Source: Proteobacteria bacterium SG_bin9 (lineage in GTDB: Bacteria; Pseudomonadota; Alphaproteobacteria; Rhizobiales; Xanthobacteraceae). From it: a DNA stretch of 21,302 nucleotides. This document shows, piece by piece, positions 1 through 6,942 of the stretch; the first letter of the stretch is position 1; the number at the start of each line of letters is the position of its first letter. Where the stretch lies: positions 1,502-22,803 of the forward strand of contig LWDM01000047.1 in assembly GCA_002083525.1 (NCBI GenBank). The letters are read 5' to 3'. The notes below the pieces were generated by a model. It had not been told where the DNA came from. It saw only the letters and a list, made by a program, of their open reading frames with translations, and did no database searches. The position numbers were made by a program, and so were the translations under genes.

Positions 1-190
1 CGAGCCCGGGCTCCGTATCCGGCTTAATGGCATCGGCAGGGCATTCCGGCTCGCAGACACCGCAATCAATGCATTCATCCGGATTGATGACGAGCATGTT
101 TTCGCCCTCGTAGAAGCAATCGACGGGGCACACTTCGACGCAGTCCGTGTACTTGCACTTGATGCAGTTATCAGTGACGACGTAGGTCAT
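1..190 (-). CDS. fdxA: 7Fe ferredoxin FdxA (partial, C-terminus outside the window)
   Basis: Small soluble electron carrier with one 3Fe-4S and one 4Fe-4S cluster. The first 63 residues can be read. Cysteines fall at 9, 12, 17, 21 and 25, then at 40, 43, 46 and 50. This matches Azotobacter-type FdI with an offset of one: C9, C17 and C50 would hold the 3Fe-4S cluster, and C21, C40, C43 and C46 the 4Fe-4S cluster. The start is the ATG at 188-190, with GGAG six bases upstream. The gene lies 192 bp downstream of the S4 gene on the same strand, so it is either the third gene of the helicase operon or has its own promoter; I see no convincing promoter in the gap. In related genomes carD often follows, but that would lie outside the window. 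The identification is near certain; the specific redox partner is unknown. Confidence 0.95.
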   Translation of the reverse strand, partial: MTYVVTDNCIKCKYTDCVEVCPVDCFYEGENMLVINPDECIDCGVCEPECPADAIKPDTEPGL

Positions 191-382
191 CCAAAGCTCC
201 GAGACGTCATACCGTTCGAGCCATTCTCCGGCGCGGGGAATTCCCTGTCGCGCAAGAAAATGCCTTCACTCAATCATTTACACGCTTTCGGGCGTTGAAC
301 CGGGGTCCATCAGGCGGGAAGGCGCGGGCGGTTTGGCGTAGCGCAGGAACCCCTGTCCTGCAAGGGATGCAACGCACGGCAG

Positions 383-664
383 TTACTCCGATTCTTCGCG
401 TCCAGGTTCCTCCAGATCGGCATACAGCAGCCGCGCCGCAGGCGCGTCTCCGCGTCGTTCGGCAAAGCCGGTGACCTTCATCACGCGAATGCGACTGTCG
501 AGGGATATGGTGAGGACGTCGCCGATTTTCACGGCGCGCGACGGGGTTTTTTCCCGAACACCACCGATCCGGACGTAGCCGGCCTCGACGAGCGCTGCGG
601 CGCTGCTGCGGGTTCGAACCACCCGCGCGTGCCAGAGCCACTTGTCCAGTCGCTGCCGATCCAA
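383..664 (-). CDS. Hsp15-like S4-domain RNA-binding protein
   Basis: Protein of 93 residues. The N-terminal two thirds form an S4 RNA-binding fold: the opening RLDKWLWHARVVRTR, then VEAGYVRIGG and the KIGDVLTI strand. E. coli Hsp15 (HslR) has the same domain and binds free 50S subunits carrying a nascent chain; this protein is shorter, lacking most of the basic C-terminal extension. The only plausible start is TTG at 662-664, because the in-frame sequence upstream reaches a stop at 698-700 without another start. That TTG lies one base after the helicase stop codon, so translation is probably coupled to the helicase. The genes lie in the order helicase, S4, ferredoxin. A role in ribosome or RNA quality control is inferred from the domain and its neighbour, not shown. 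Confidence 0.9.
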   Translation of the reverse strand: MDRQRLDKWLWHARVVRTRSSAAALVEAGYVRIGGVREKTPSRAVKIGDVLTISLDSRIRVMKVTGFAERRGDAPAARLLYADLEEPGREESE

Positions 665-665
665 A

Positions 666-3600
666 TTATCGCTGATCTTTCGACGCCAATTGATCCTTCA
701 GGGCCGCGAGCTTCGCGAACGGCGAATTCGGATCGATCGGCCGGTCGCGCTTCTGCGCCGGCGCTTCGCTCGACCAGGTGCCCGGACGGCCCTCCGGCTT
801 CTTGCCCTGAAACTTGCCACGGCCCTGCGGCTTGTCGCGGCCTTGCTTATTGTCGCGGAACGGACGCCGCTCGCCGCGATCGCCCGACGGCGCACCGCCG
901 CCACCCGCGTCCGCCGACGCCTTTGCCTGCTCCTCGCGGCGCTTGCGGAAATCGTTGTTGCGCTCGCGCCGTTCGCCGTCGCGGCGATCGCGCCGGCCGT
1001 GCTGCTGCTCCGCGGGCGCTGCGCCGTCGCCGCCCTCACCTGCTGCTGCAGCTGCAGCTTGCGGCGGGCGTTGGTGGCGCTGACGGTTGCGATCATGGCG
1101 CGGACGGCGATCCTCGGAGCGGCCGGCCGGGCGCCAGACTTCGACGAGCTGCGGCTCTGCCGGAGCCGTAGCTTCGGCAGCGGTATCAGGCGCTGCAGCG
1201 GCCTCAGCAGGAGCTTCGGCAGACGGTGGCATTTCGGCCGGCGGCGGAGCTTCGGCGGTTTCCGCGGCGGGCTGCTCCGGCGAAGCTTCGGTTGCCGGCG
1301 CTTCAGCTTCCACCGGCTCCGGCGAAGGGACCGTCTGCGGTGCGGCTTCGGATGCCATCACCTCGGGCTCATGCCCGTCGAGCGAATACGATTCTGTATC
1401 GGCCGTTTGCGGAGCGTCAGTTGCTTCAGGCGTTGCGGCTTGCTCGGCTGCAGGCGTTTCAACCACGGGGGCTTCAACGACAGGCGCTGGCGGCAACGGC
1501 GGACGGCGATCCATCCGATAACCGAGCGCCTTCAGGATCGAGGCGAAATCCTCGCCCGCGGAGCCGGTGAGCGAGGTCATCGCCTGCGTCACCACGAAGC
1601 TGCGGCCATCGAATGCGCCGGCTGGTTTCTGTCCGGGCGAACCTTCGCGCCACGACAGTGCGGGACGGATGAGATCGGCGAGACGCTCCAGAATGTCGAC
1701 GCGCACGGCGCGCTCGCCGCACGGACGATAGCCGAGCACGCGATAGGCATCGCGATCGAGCTGCTTGTCGAGCGGGAATGAGGTGCGGCCGGAACCGGCG
1801 AGGTGCTGCGCCCCCGAGAGCGCCCCGAGGTCAACGTTCTCCTGCTTCTGCGCCCAGAGCAGCGAGGCGAGGCTGCGCGCGCCCGGCTTCAGCAGCCCCG
1901 GCAGATAGATGTGATATGCGCCGAAGCGAACGCCGTACTTGCGCAGCGTCGCGCGCGACGGCTGGTCGAGATCCTTCATCTCCGCGGCAATCTTCTGCCG
2001 CTCGAGCACGCCTAACGCCTCGACGATTTGGAAGGCGATGCCGCGGGCAATGCCGGTGATGTCCTCGGCCTTCGAGAGCTCGAACAACGGTCCGAGCAGC
2101 TTGGTGACGTGCGTCTTGAGCCAGAGATCGAGCCGGGTCTGCACCGCATCGCGCGGCGCACCGTTGAGATGCTCGTCCGACAGGATACGCAGGCGCGGTT
2201 CGAGCAGATTGTCGGACGCCGTGAGGCGCGCCACCGCGGCGCCCATCCAGCGTACCACGCCATCGGACGCCAGCACGAACTGATCGTCCGGCGCGGAAGA
2301 CAACCGTTCCGCACGCCCAGCGATCTCGCCGGCCAACGCCTGCTGGGCTGCCGCCTGCAGCGCCTTCGCGTCGGAACCGGCCTCAGCCGCGTCGGGCGTA
2401 AACATGAAGCCATCGAGACGGCCGATGGTGTGGCCCTCAACAACGACTTCGCCGGTCTTTCCGATTTCCGTATTCAGCATCACGTTTTCCCGCAGGCGGC
2501 GCATCAATACACTGGTCCGGCGATCAACGAAACGCTCTGTGAGCTTTTGGTGAAGCGCATCGGACAATTTATTCTCGACTTCGCGGGAAATGCCCTGCCA
2601 GTGGTCAGGGTCGGCCAGCCAGTCGGGACGATTAGCCGCAAAAGTCCATGTCCGGATTTGGGCAATCCGCGCCGAAAGCGTGTCGATATCGCCGTCGGTA
2701 CGATCCGTCTGCGCCACCTGGGCGCCAAACCAGTCGTCGGGGATGCGGCCTTTCCGCATCAGAAAACCGTAAAGCGTCGTCACCAGCTCCGCGTGGGCCG
2801 AGGGCGCCAGCCGCCGGTAATCAGGAACGAGACAGGCGTCCCATAGCCGCTCGACCGCCGCCGGCGTCGTCGCCATATCCCGCACATCCGGATCGCGCGC
2901 GGCGTGATCGAGCACCCGGACATCCTCCGCAAGCGGCGCACGGGTCAGCGCCTCATGCTGCGGGGTCAGCGACAACGACACCTGCAATGCGCCGAGTGAC
3001 GAGAAATCGAGCTTCGAGTTGCGCCACTGCAAAGTCTTCACGGTATCGAACGCGTGGTTCTGCAGTGCACTGACAAGCTCGTTGTCGAACGGCGCGCAGC
3101 GGCCGGTGGTGCCGAAGGTGCCGTCGCGGGTTGCGCGGCCGGCACGGCCGGCGATCTGCGCGAACTCGGATGGCGTCAGACGGCGATACTGATAGCCGTC
3201 GTATTTCCGGTCGGATGCGAACGCGACATGCTCGACATCGAGGTTGAGGCCCATGCCGATCGCGTCGGTGGCGACGAGATAATCGACGTCGCCGGATTGA
3301 AACAGCTCGACCTGCGCATTGCGCGTGCGCGGCGACAACGATCCCAGCACCACGGCCGCGCCGCCGTGCTGACGCTTGATCAGTTCGGCGATCGCATAAA
3401 CCTCGTCCGCCGAAAACGCGACAATGGCTGTGCGGCGCGGCTGGCGGGTGATCTTTCTGTCGCCCACGAATGAGAGTTGCGACATGCGCGGCCGGGTCAC
3501 GGTGCTGACGCCGGGCAACAGCCGCTCGATGATCGGCCGCATGGTCGCTGCGCCGAGCAGCAGCGTTTCGTCGCGACCGCGCCGGTTCAGGATGCGATCG

Positions 3601-3965
3601 GTGAAGACGTGGCCACGCTCGAGATCGGCCGCGAGCTGGATTTCGTCGACGGCCAGGAACGACACGTCGAGATCGCGCGGCATCGCCTCGACGGTCGACA
3701 CCCAATAGCGCGCGTTCGGCGGCTTGATTTTCTCTTCGCCGGTGACGAGCGCGACCAGGTTCTCGCCAACCCGCGCCGCGATCTTGTTGTAGACCTCGCG
3801 CGCGAGCAGCCGCAGCGGCAGACCGATGATGCCGGACGAGTGCGCGACCATCCGCTCGATCGCGAGATGGGTCTTGCCGGTGTTGGTCGGACCCAGCACC
3901 GCGGTCACACCCGCACCCGGCGCACGATCCGATGACGATGTCGAGAAGATGGGCGAGAGAGGCAT
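666..3965 (-). CDS. SUV3-like DEAD/DExH-family helicase with long charged C-terminal tail
   Basis: Protein of 1099 residues with superfamily 2 helicase motifs of the SUV3 type (mitochondrial and alphaproteobacterial RNA helicases). Walker A is GPTNTGKT at 25-32, motif II is DEIQ at 107-110, GAATMR lies near 138-143, and motif VI QIAGRAGR is at 270-277. The helicase core and its helical C-terminal extension run to about residue 810. A low-complexity segment rich in Pro, Ala and Glu then covers about 820-940, followed by an Arg/Lys/Gly/Gln-rich tail to the end that looks disordered and able to bind nucleic acid. The ATG at 3963-3965 begins 24 codons before Walker A and has only a weak GGA-type ribosome site. 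The S4-domain gene follows by one base. RNA unwinding is the likely activity; the substrate is unknown. Confidence 0.9.
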   Translation of the reverse strand: MPLSPIFSTSSSDRAPGAGVTAVLGPTNTGKTHLAIERMVAHSSGIIGLPLRLLAREVYNKIAARVGENLVALVTGEEKIKPPNARYWVSTVEAMPRDLDVSFLAVDEIQLAADLERGHVFTDRILNRRGRDETLLLGAATMRPIIERLLPGVSTVTRPRMSQLSFVGDRKITRQPRRTAIVAFSADEVYAIAELIKRQHGGAAVVLGSLSPRTRNAQVELFQSGDVDYLVATDAIGMGLNLDVEHVAFASDRKYDGYQYRRLTPSEFAQIAGRAGRATRDGTFGTTGRCAPFDNELVSALQNHAFDTVKTLQWRNSKLDFSSLGALQVSLSLTPQHEALTRAPLAEDVRVLDHAARDPDVRDMATTPAAVERLWDACLVPDYRRLAPSAHAELVTTLYGFLMRKGRIPDDWFGAQVAQTDRTDGDIDTLSARIAQIRTWTFAANRPDWLADPDHWQGISREVENKLSDALHQKLTERFVDRRTSVLMRRLRENVMLNTEIGKTGEVVVEGHTIGRLDGFMFTPDAAEAGSDAKALQAAAQQALAGEIAGRAERLSSAPDDQFVLASDGVVRWMGAAVARLTASDNLLEPRLRILSDEHLNGAPRDAVQTRLDLWLKTHVTKLLGPLFELSKAEDITGIARGIAFQIVEALGVLERQKIAAEMKDLDQPSRATLRKYGVRFGAYHIYLPGLLKPGARSLASLLWAQKQENVDLGALSGAQHLAGSGRTSFPLDKQLDRDAYRVLGYRPCGERAVRVDILERLADLIRPALSWREGSPGQKPAGAFDGRSFVVTQAMTSLTGSAGEDFASILKALGYRMDRRPPLPPAPVVEAPVVETPAAEQAATPEATDAPQTADTESYSLDGHEPEVMASEAAPQTVPSPEPVEAEAPATEASPEQPAAETAEAPPPAEMPPSAEAPAEAAAAPDTAAEATAPAEPQLVEVWRPAGRSEDRRPRHDRNRQRHQRPPQAAAAAAGEGGDGAAPAEQQHGRRDRRDGERRERNNDFRKRREEQAKASADAGGGGAPSGDRGERRPFRDNKQGRDKPQGRGKFQGKKPEGRPGTWSSEAPAQKRDRPIDPNSPFAKLAALKDQLASKDQR

Positions 3966-4407
3966 CGGTCAGGCGATTCCGGCCAAGAACGCGGCGCAAG
4001 CGCCTTCTGCGTCGTCCGGCAACCCGTTAATTCCACGCGCCGCCGGAAGACGCGCTCGATCAGTATCGTGCGCGGATGCCAATGGCAAAACCCGATTTCC
4101 GCCGTCAATCGCGAGCGGCGACGCAAGCACCTGTGTCACAATGCGACGCCCCACATGCCGCGATTTAAGGTTGTGAACGAGTCTAGAACGAATCGCGCCC
4201 GAATCGCTGACTCTCGTCACCCTCATGCAAATGAGCGCAACATCTCGCATATATGTTGAGATCGTGACACTACATCAAGCCTCGGAGGTGGCGGATTTTG
4301 ACGCGCGGCGGCGCGCAGCCGATCACGGGCGGGTTATCGCCAGAGTCGCATGAGTCAACCGGATTCATGACCTCAACGCGCAAAGCCGGGCGCTGACAAT
4401 TCGCTTT
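3966..4407. other. 442-bp intergenic region: helicase leader and promoter side
   Basis: No convincing gene. On the minus strand it carries a candidate promoter (4250-4278) for the helicase, which would give a leader of about 280 nt. Near 4242-4262 there is a short dyad with arms ATCTC and GAGAT around a CATATATG palindrome. A 93-codon open frame on the minus strand (3969-4250) ends three bases before the helicase ATG but has no recognisable protein pattern. The part nearest 4408 lies downstream of the DUF3108 gene and shows no clear intrinsic terminator. Confidence 0.6.
4250..4278 (-). promoter_or_regulatory. Candidate sigma-70-type promoter for the helicase operon
   Basis: Read on the minus strand, a -35-like TTGATG (4273-4278) is separated by exactly 17 nt from a -10-like CATATA (4250-4255). 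The -35 matches 4 of 6 consensus bases and the -10 only 3 of 6. The predicted start would be near 4243, about 280 nt before the ATG. The AACATATA around the -10 recurs in the candidate promoter of the DUF3108 gene. Prediction only. Confidence 0.35.
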
Positions 4408-5295
4408 TTACTGCGTCTTCGCAGCCGCCTTCGCAGGCGTTGCCGCTGTCACGAACTGGGTCGCTTCCAGCATGCCCATCCCGAGCGGTGTCGGGATCAC
4501 GAGTTTGTAGGGCACGAGCACACGCGTTCCGGCGACCGGCGCGAACCAGGCCTCCATGTCGCGCTGGGATTCGAGGTGCTTGATCACAGGGCGGCCGGGG
4601 ATATAGCCCGCGACCGGCGTGAAATAGACCGCGCACACCACAACAGGGCCGCGATATCCCTTTTCGCTTTTGACCGCATCGATGCGCTTGAAGTCGAGCT
4701 TGAGATCGTAGCGCAGCCGCCCGTCGAAGATGGAAGAGCCGCCACGGCAAGCCTCGGCGCTCACCGGGTCACCGTTGCCGGGCACGCGGATCATCGAACC
4801 CATCAGTGGGTCGACGGCGTTGCGCAAATGCGCGTCGGTCACGACGACGCGCTCGGGCACCACCGGCGGCTGCGGCTCGATATTGAGCTCTTTGACGCCG
4901 GTGCCGGACATTCCAATCGTGATGACTTCGCTTTTCTTGTCCGTGGTGTAGGAAGCCTTGTAGCTGGCCGGAACGGGCTGTCCGTTTTGAACCCGGCCGA
5001 CCGAAACCGTCGTGCCCTTGCCGTCCGAAACCCACTTGAGCATGCCGGTCGTCCCGCCTCGCGCGGTCGACACGTACTGATCCTCGCTGATATCGACGAG
5101 CCAATCGCCCTTGCCGATCACAATGCCGGACAGGGTCACTTCATATTTGGCCTCGAGCCGGCCCTGGGCGACGGCGGGAGCAGACCAGAAAGCTGCAGCC
5201 GCGGTGACAGCAGCACATGCGGCGAATGACATGACTTGAGAAAGGGTCGGCGCGCGATCGGTCACGATTTTCAGGATCCTGCTGGCCACGGACAT
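4408..5295 (-). CDS. Exported DUF3108 family protein
   Basis: Protein of 295 residues from the ATG at 5293-5295. An in-frame TTG at 5308-5310 would add five residues and is less likely. The N-terminus has a signal peptide: a positively charged start, a hydrophobic Ala-rich stretch, and a probable signal peptidase I site after APAVA near residue 44. The mature part starts LEAKYEVTLSGIVIGKG, the beta-rich pattern of DUF3108 proteins, and is predicted periplasmic or envelope-associated. The family has no firmly established function. The gene is divergent from rpmB across a 244-bp gap, an arrangement I recall from other alphaproteobacteria. No Shine-Dalgarno sequence is obvious. The family assignment is strong; any role is unknown. 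Confidence 0.85.
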   Translation of the reverse strand: MSVASRILKIVTDRAPTLSQVMSFAACAAVTAAAAFWSAPAVAQGRLEAKYEVTLSGIVIGKGDWLVDISEDQYVSTARGGTTGMLKWVSDGKGTTVSVGRVQNGQPVPASYKASYTTDKKSEVITIGMSGTGVKELNIEPQPPVVPERVVVTDAHLRNAVDPLMGSMIRVPGNGDPVSAEACRGGSSIFDGRLRYDLKLDFKRIDAVKSEKGYRGPVVVCAVYFTPVAGYIPGRPVIKHLESQRDMEAWFAPVAGTRVLVPYKLVIPTPLGMGMLEATQFVTAATPAKAAAKTQ

Positions 5296-5339
5296 TCTGG
5301 GAACCGGCAACCAACCATTACGGGAGGGATTGCGCCGTT

Positions 5340-5368
5340 TATATGTTCGCGATACGTGCCCCTGCCAA
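5340..5368 (-). promoter_or_regulatory. Candidate promoter for the DUF3108 gene
   Basis: On the minus strand, TTGGCA (5363-5368) is followed after 17 nt by CATATA (5340-5345). The predicted start is near 5333, about 38 nt upstream of the ATG at 5295. It diverges from the rpmB promoter. Prediction only; the -10 match is weak. Confidence 0.4.
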
Positions 5369-5422
5369 GTGGCTGAAGACGTTAAAATACGCCATTTCCT
5401 GGAGCCCGGCGTCCATCATGCC

Positions 5423-5451
5423 TTGACGCTCGGCGGCCAGACCCCTATACG
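5423..5451 (+). promoter_or_regulatory. Sigma-70-type promoter for rpmB
   Basis: TTGACG at 5423-5428 and TATACG at 5446-5451 are separated by 17 nt, the best promoter match in the window (5/6 and 4/6 consensus bases). Transcription would start near 5458 and leave a leader of about 80 nt containing a small hairpin with arms GTGCC/GGCAC (5494-5506). Confidence 0.65.
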
Positions 5452-5539
5452 TCCGCGGTTCCTGAAAATGGACGTGATTTCAACCCCCGCGCCGTGCCGC
5501 TGGCACCAGGGCTTCCGGGGATGACAGAGGATTTTCGCC

Positions 5540-5830
5540 ATGTCTCGGCGTTGCGAATTGACCGGCAAAGGCGCTCAGGTCGGTCACAAGGTGAGCCACT
5601 CGAACATCAAGACCAAGCGCCGGTTCCTGCCGAACCTGTGCAACGTCACGCTGATTTCGGATGCGCTCAACCGCAATGTGCGCCTGCGCGTTTCGACCAA
5701 CGCTCTGAAGAGCGTCGATCACCGCGGCGGTCTCGATGCCTTCCTGCTCAAGGCAAGTGCCGACGAGCTCTCGCCGAAGGCTGTCGAGCTGAAGCGCCAG
5801 ATCGAGAAGAAGCTCGCCGCTGCGAGCTGA
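5540..5830 (+). CDS. rpmB: 50S ribosomal protein L28
   Basis: L28 is a structural protein of the large ribosomal subunit. The 96 residues start MSRRCELTGKGAQVGHKVSHS and continue with KTKRRFLPNLC and VTLISDALNRNVRLRVSTNALKSV, the typical L28 core. The length is normal for alphaproteobacteria, whose L28 is longer at the C-terminus than the 78-residue E. coli protein. The zinc-binding CxxC form is absent: only C5 and C34 are seen. The ATG at 5540 has AGAGG at 5526-5530 upstream. A strong promoter precedes it and an intrinsic terminator follows, so it is probably transcribed alone. Neighbours on both sides are on the opposite strand. Confidence 0.98.
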   Translation: MSRRCELTGKGAQVGHKVSHSNIKTKRRFLPNLCNVTLISDALNRNVRLRVSTNALKSVDHRGGLDAFLLKASADELSPKAVELKRQIEKKLAAAS

Positions 5831-5850
5831 TCGATCCAATCATCAGAATC

Positions 5851-5880
5851 AAAAAAGCCGGGCCTCGCGCCCGGCTTTAT
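5851..5880 (+). terminator. Intrinsic terminator of rpmB, possibly bidirectional
   Basis: A perfect 7-bp GC stem, GCCGGGC (5857-5863) and GCCCGGC (5869-5875), with a 5-nt loop, preceded by six A and followed by TTTATTGTT. The flanking A and T runs extend the stem, so it can also act on transcripts arriving from the right, where the minus-strand phytase-like gene ends at 5907. Confidence 0.88.
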
Positions 5881-5906
5881 TGTTGCGCGCCGCGGATGCG
5901 AAGCCG

Positions 5907-6938
5907 TTACGGATCGACCAGCGTGAACTGCAGCAGGATGTTCCGCTGCACCACCGAGAAATTGTCGTCTGACACCATGGTCAGCACGGTCTGGCCGTCG
6001 GCAGTCTGGTGCACATCGATCGCTTCCATGTTGTCGACTTCGTTGCCGAGATCGGCGTCGAAGATTTCCGGCCCGTCGAGCACGCGGCCAGGCGCAATCG
6101 AGGTCATCGCGATCCGGCGAATGCGAATGCGCACACCGGTCATCAGCGAAAATTTTCGTTCAAGAATGAGCAGATCGCCGCGCGGCAACAGAACCGCATC
6201 GCTGATGTCGTAATCCAGCGTGCGCTTGACCGAGAACTGCCCCGGCGACGGCCCGCCGATCAGAAAACCCATGATGTTGCCGGAGCTATCGAGGCCACGT
6301 TCGGAAATCGCGATCAGCGTGCCGGCGAGTTTGTGCGGCTTCGGCACCCACGCCAGCGCCTCGATGCCCTTGTTGAACGGCAGCTTTTGCGCGGCCGGCG
6401 GCAACGTCAGCGGCTCACCCGGCGCGCGCACGCCTTCACGGCCGAAATCGAACTTGAGGATCTGGTTGGCGCGCTCGATGCCGACGTAGGCGATGCCGCC
6501 ATCGACGGCAAGCGCCTCGGTATCGAACCACTTGCGCGTCGTGATCGGCAGCCGATCGGACCCGAGCATCGGCGCCATCTGCACATCGGCAAGGCCCGTG
6601 ACCTGTTTGCCGCGATAGACGAGACGGCCCGTCATCCAGTCGCCCTTGTCGCTCAACGCGACAAATTTCTCACCTGCGGAATCGAGAAACCGGAAGCCTG
6701 ACAGACCACCGAACCCGCGATACGGCGAGGTCAGAACGAGGCCGCTGCGAAACTCCAGCGAACCGAAACGCGTGCGCGTCCGATCGCGCGTATCGAAGGT
6801 CGGAATCTCGCGTGCATGGACTTCGATCGCGATGGGATCGGAGGCAGCGGCCTCACCCGCGGCCTGGGCCAGGGCCGGACCCGCGGCAACGAGCGTCGCC
6901 GCAAGCAGGATCGCGAAGCGGATCGGCGTGCGGCTCAT
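5907..6938 (-). CDS. Periplasmic esterase-like/phytase-like family protein
   Basis: Protein of 343 residues from the ATG at 6936-6938. A longer open frame reaches 7094 but overlaps cobT by about 150 bp and would bury the signal peptide. The N-terminus MSRTPIRFAILLAATLVAAG is a classical signal sequence with cleavage likely after ALA at residue 24. The mature part has the sequence character of the phytase-like beta-propeller family, e.g. GGLSGFRFLDSAGEKFVALS, DTEALAVDGGIAYVGIE, NKGIEALAW and NEVDNMEAIDVH. True phytase activity is not established for most members. The start lies four bases after the cobT stop, so it is probably translated from the cobS-cobT transcript. No metal or phosphate site can be assigned with confidence. 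Confidence 0.85.
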   Translation of the reverse strand: MSRTPIRFAILLAATLVAAGPALAQAAGEAAASDPIAIEVHAREIPTFDTRDRTRTRFGSLEFRSGLVLTSPYRGFGGLSGFRFLDSAGEKFVALSDKGDWMTGRLVYRGKQVTGLADVQMAPMLGSDRLPITTRKWFDTEALAVDGGIAYVGIERANQILKFDFGREGVRAPGEPLTLPPAAQKLPFNKGIEALAWVPKPHKLAGTLIAISERGLDSSGNIMGFLIGGPSPGQFSVKRTLDYDISDAVLLPRGDLLILERKFSLMTGVRIRIRRIAMTSIAPGRVLDGPEIFDADLGNEVDNMEAIDVHQTADGQTVLTMVSDDNFSVVQRNILLQFTLVDP

Positions 6939-6942
6939 GCTG

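Noticed and set aside
642..1781. 379-codon open frame on the plus strand opposite the helicase C-terminal region
   Set aside because: It mirrors low-complexity GC-rich coding sequence; its Arg/Leu/Gly-rich translation shows no domain, and the minus-strand helicase is clearly the real gene.
3969..4250. 93-codon open frame ending three bases before the helicase ATG, a possible leader peptide
   Set aside because: Its translation has no recognisable pattern, its ATG lies at the candidate -10 element, and no ribosome site was seen. Kept only as part of the leader description.
4242..4262. Possible dif-like site (TCGCATA and TATGTT halves), considered because xerD is in the window
   Set aside because: The 28-bp two-arm structure with a 6-bp centre is missing, and dif need not lie near xerD.
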